Position numbers and translations under genes: made by a program. The notes under the pieces are model-generated. The model worked only from the letters and a program-made list of their open reading frames with translations. It was not told the origin of the DNA and searched no databases. Below, piece after piece: positions 12,823 to 12,868 of a DNA stretch of 12,868 nt; within the stretch, counting starts at the first letter, position 1; every line of letters starts with the position of its first letter. This DNA comes from Actinomycetes bacterium (GTDB taxonomy: Bacteria; Actinomycetota; Coriobacteriia; Coriobacteriales; Eggerthellaceae), in the NCBI GenBank assembly GCA_023403475.1, contig JAEYEL010000107.1:1-12868 (forward strand), read 5' to 3'.

Positions 12823-12868
12823 CATGCTTTACACGGTCGTGCTCTTCGGCGCGCTTGGCGTCATTGAA
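12823..12868 (+). CDS. start of an unidentified gene, truncated by window end
   Basis: The ATG at 12823 is preceded by GAGGG at ideal spacing and opens the frame MLYTVVLFGALGVIE, which runs off the window. The visible 15 residues are hydrophobic and could be a membrane segment or the first strand of a soluble domain. It is divergent from nrdG. The product cannot be identified from this fragment. Confidence 0.5.

Overview
The window looks like a piece of a moderately GC-rich Gram-positive chromosome. The best guess is an anaerobic actinobacterium of the Coriobacteriia (Eggerthellaceae-like). This is an inference from gene content: a sortase-anchored thioester/CnaB/VaFE surface adhesin with its own class B sortase, an oxygen-sensitive class III ribonucleotide reductase activase (NrdG), a stand-alone molybdate-binding Mop protein, and eight copies of the ParB-binding site parS (core GTTTCACGTGAAAC). 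The parS copies suggest the chromosome origin domain, although no oriC, DnaA-box cluster, parA or parB is visible here.

Layout, left to right. 1-154: a possible decayed start of another surface-protein gene on the minus strand. 155-3430 (minus): class B sortase downstream of a large surface adhesin, a two-gene cassette. 3431-4178: non-coding, with a pyrimidine-rich low-complexity tract, a 17-bp palindrome and the first parS site. 4179-4255 (plus): tRNA-Arg(ACG) with its own promoter and a strong terminator. 4298-4685: non-coding, two more parS sites and 33-bp tandem repeats. 4686-8444 (minus): the phosphate uptake operon pstS-pstC-pstA-pstB, without phoU. 8860-9072 (plus): Mop-type molybdopterin/molybdate-binding protein, divergent from pstS. 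9257-11306 (minus): a DUF2804 protein and an MscS-type channel. 11478-12356 (minus): NrdG carrying a large insertion that contains three parS sites read in frame. 12357-12822: non-coding, two more parS sites, each followed by a copy of a 21-bp direct repeat. 12823-end (plus): start of a gene running off the window.

The Pst genes work as one high-affinity phosphate importer: PstS lipoprotein binds phosphate, PstC/PstA form the channel and PstB hydrolyses ATP. The pstS-pstC gap holds an mRNA hairpin that probably keeps pstS expression above that of the transporter genes. PstS has its two halves in swapped order compared with classical PstS, and PstA starts with an unusual cysteine-spaced hexapeptide repeat. 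The sortase probably anchors the adjacent adhesin, whose sorting signal is KTG-type rather than canonical LPXTG.

The most notable feature is the parS arrangement: eight near-perfect or perfect sites in two clusters about 7.4 kb apart (4029-4452 and 11862-12613), three of them inside the nrdG coding sequence, where each site is translated as VSRET.
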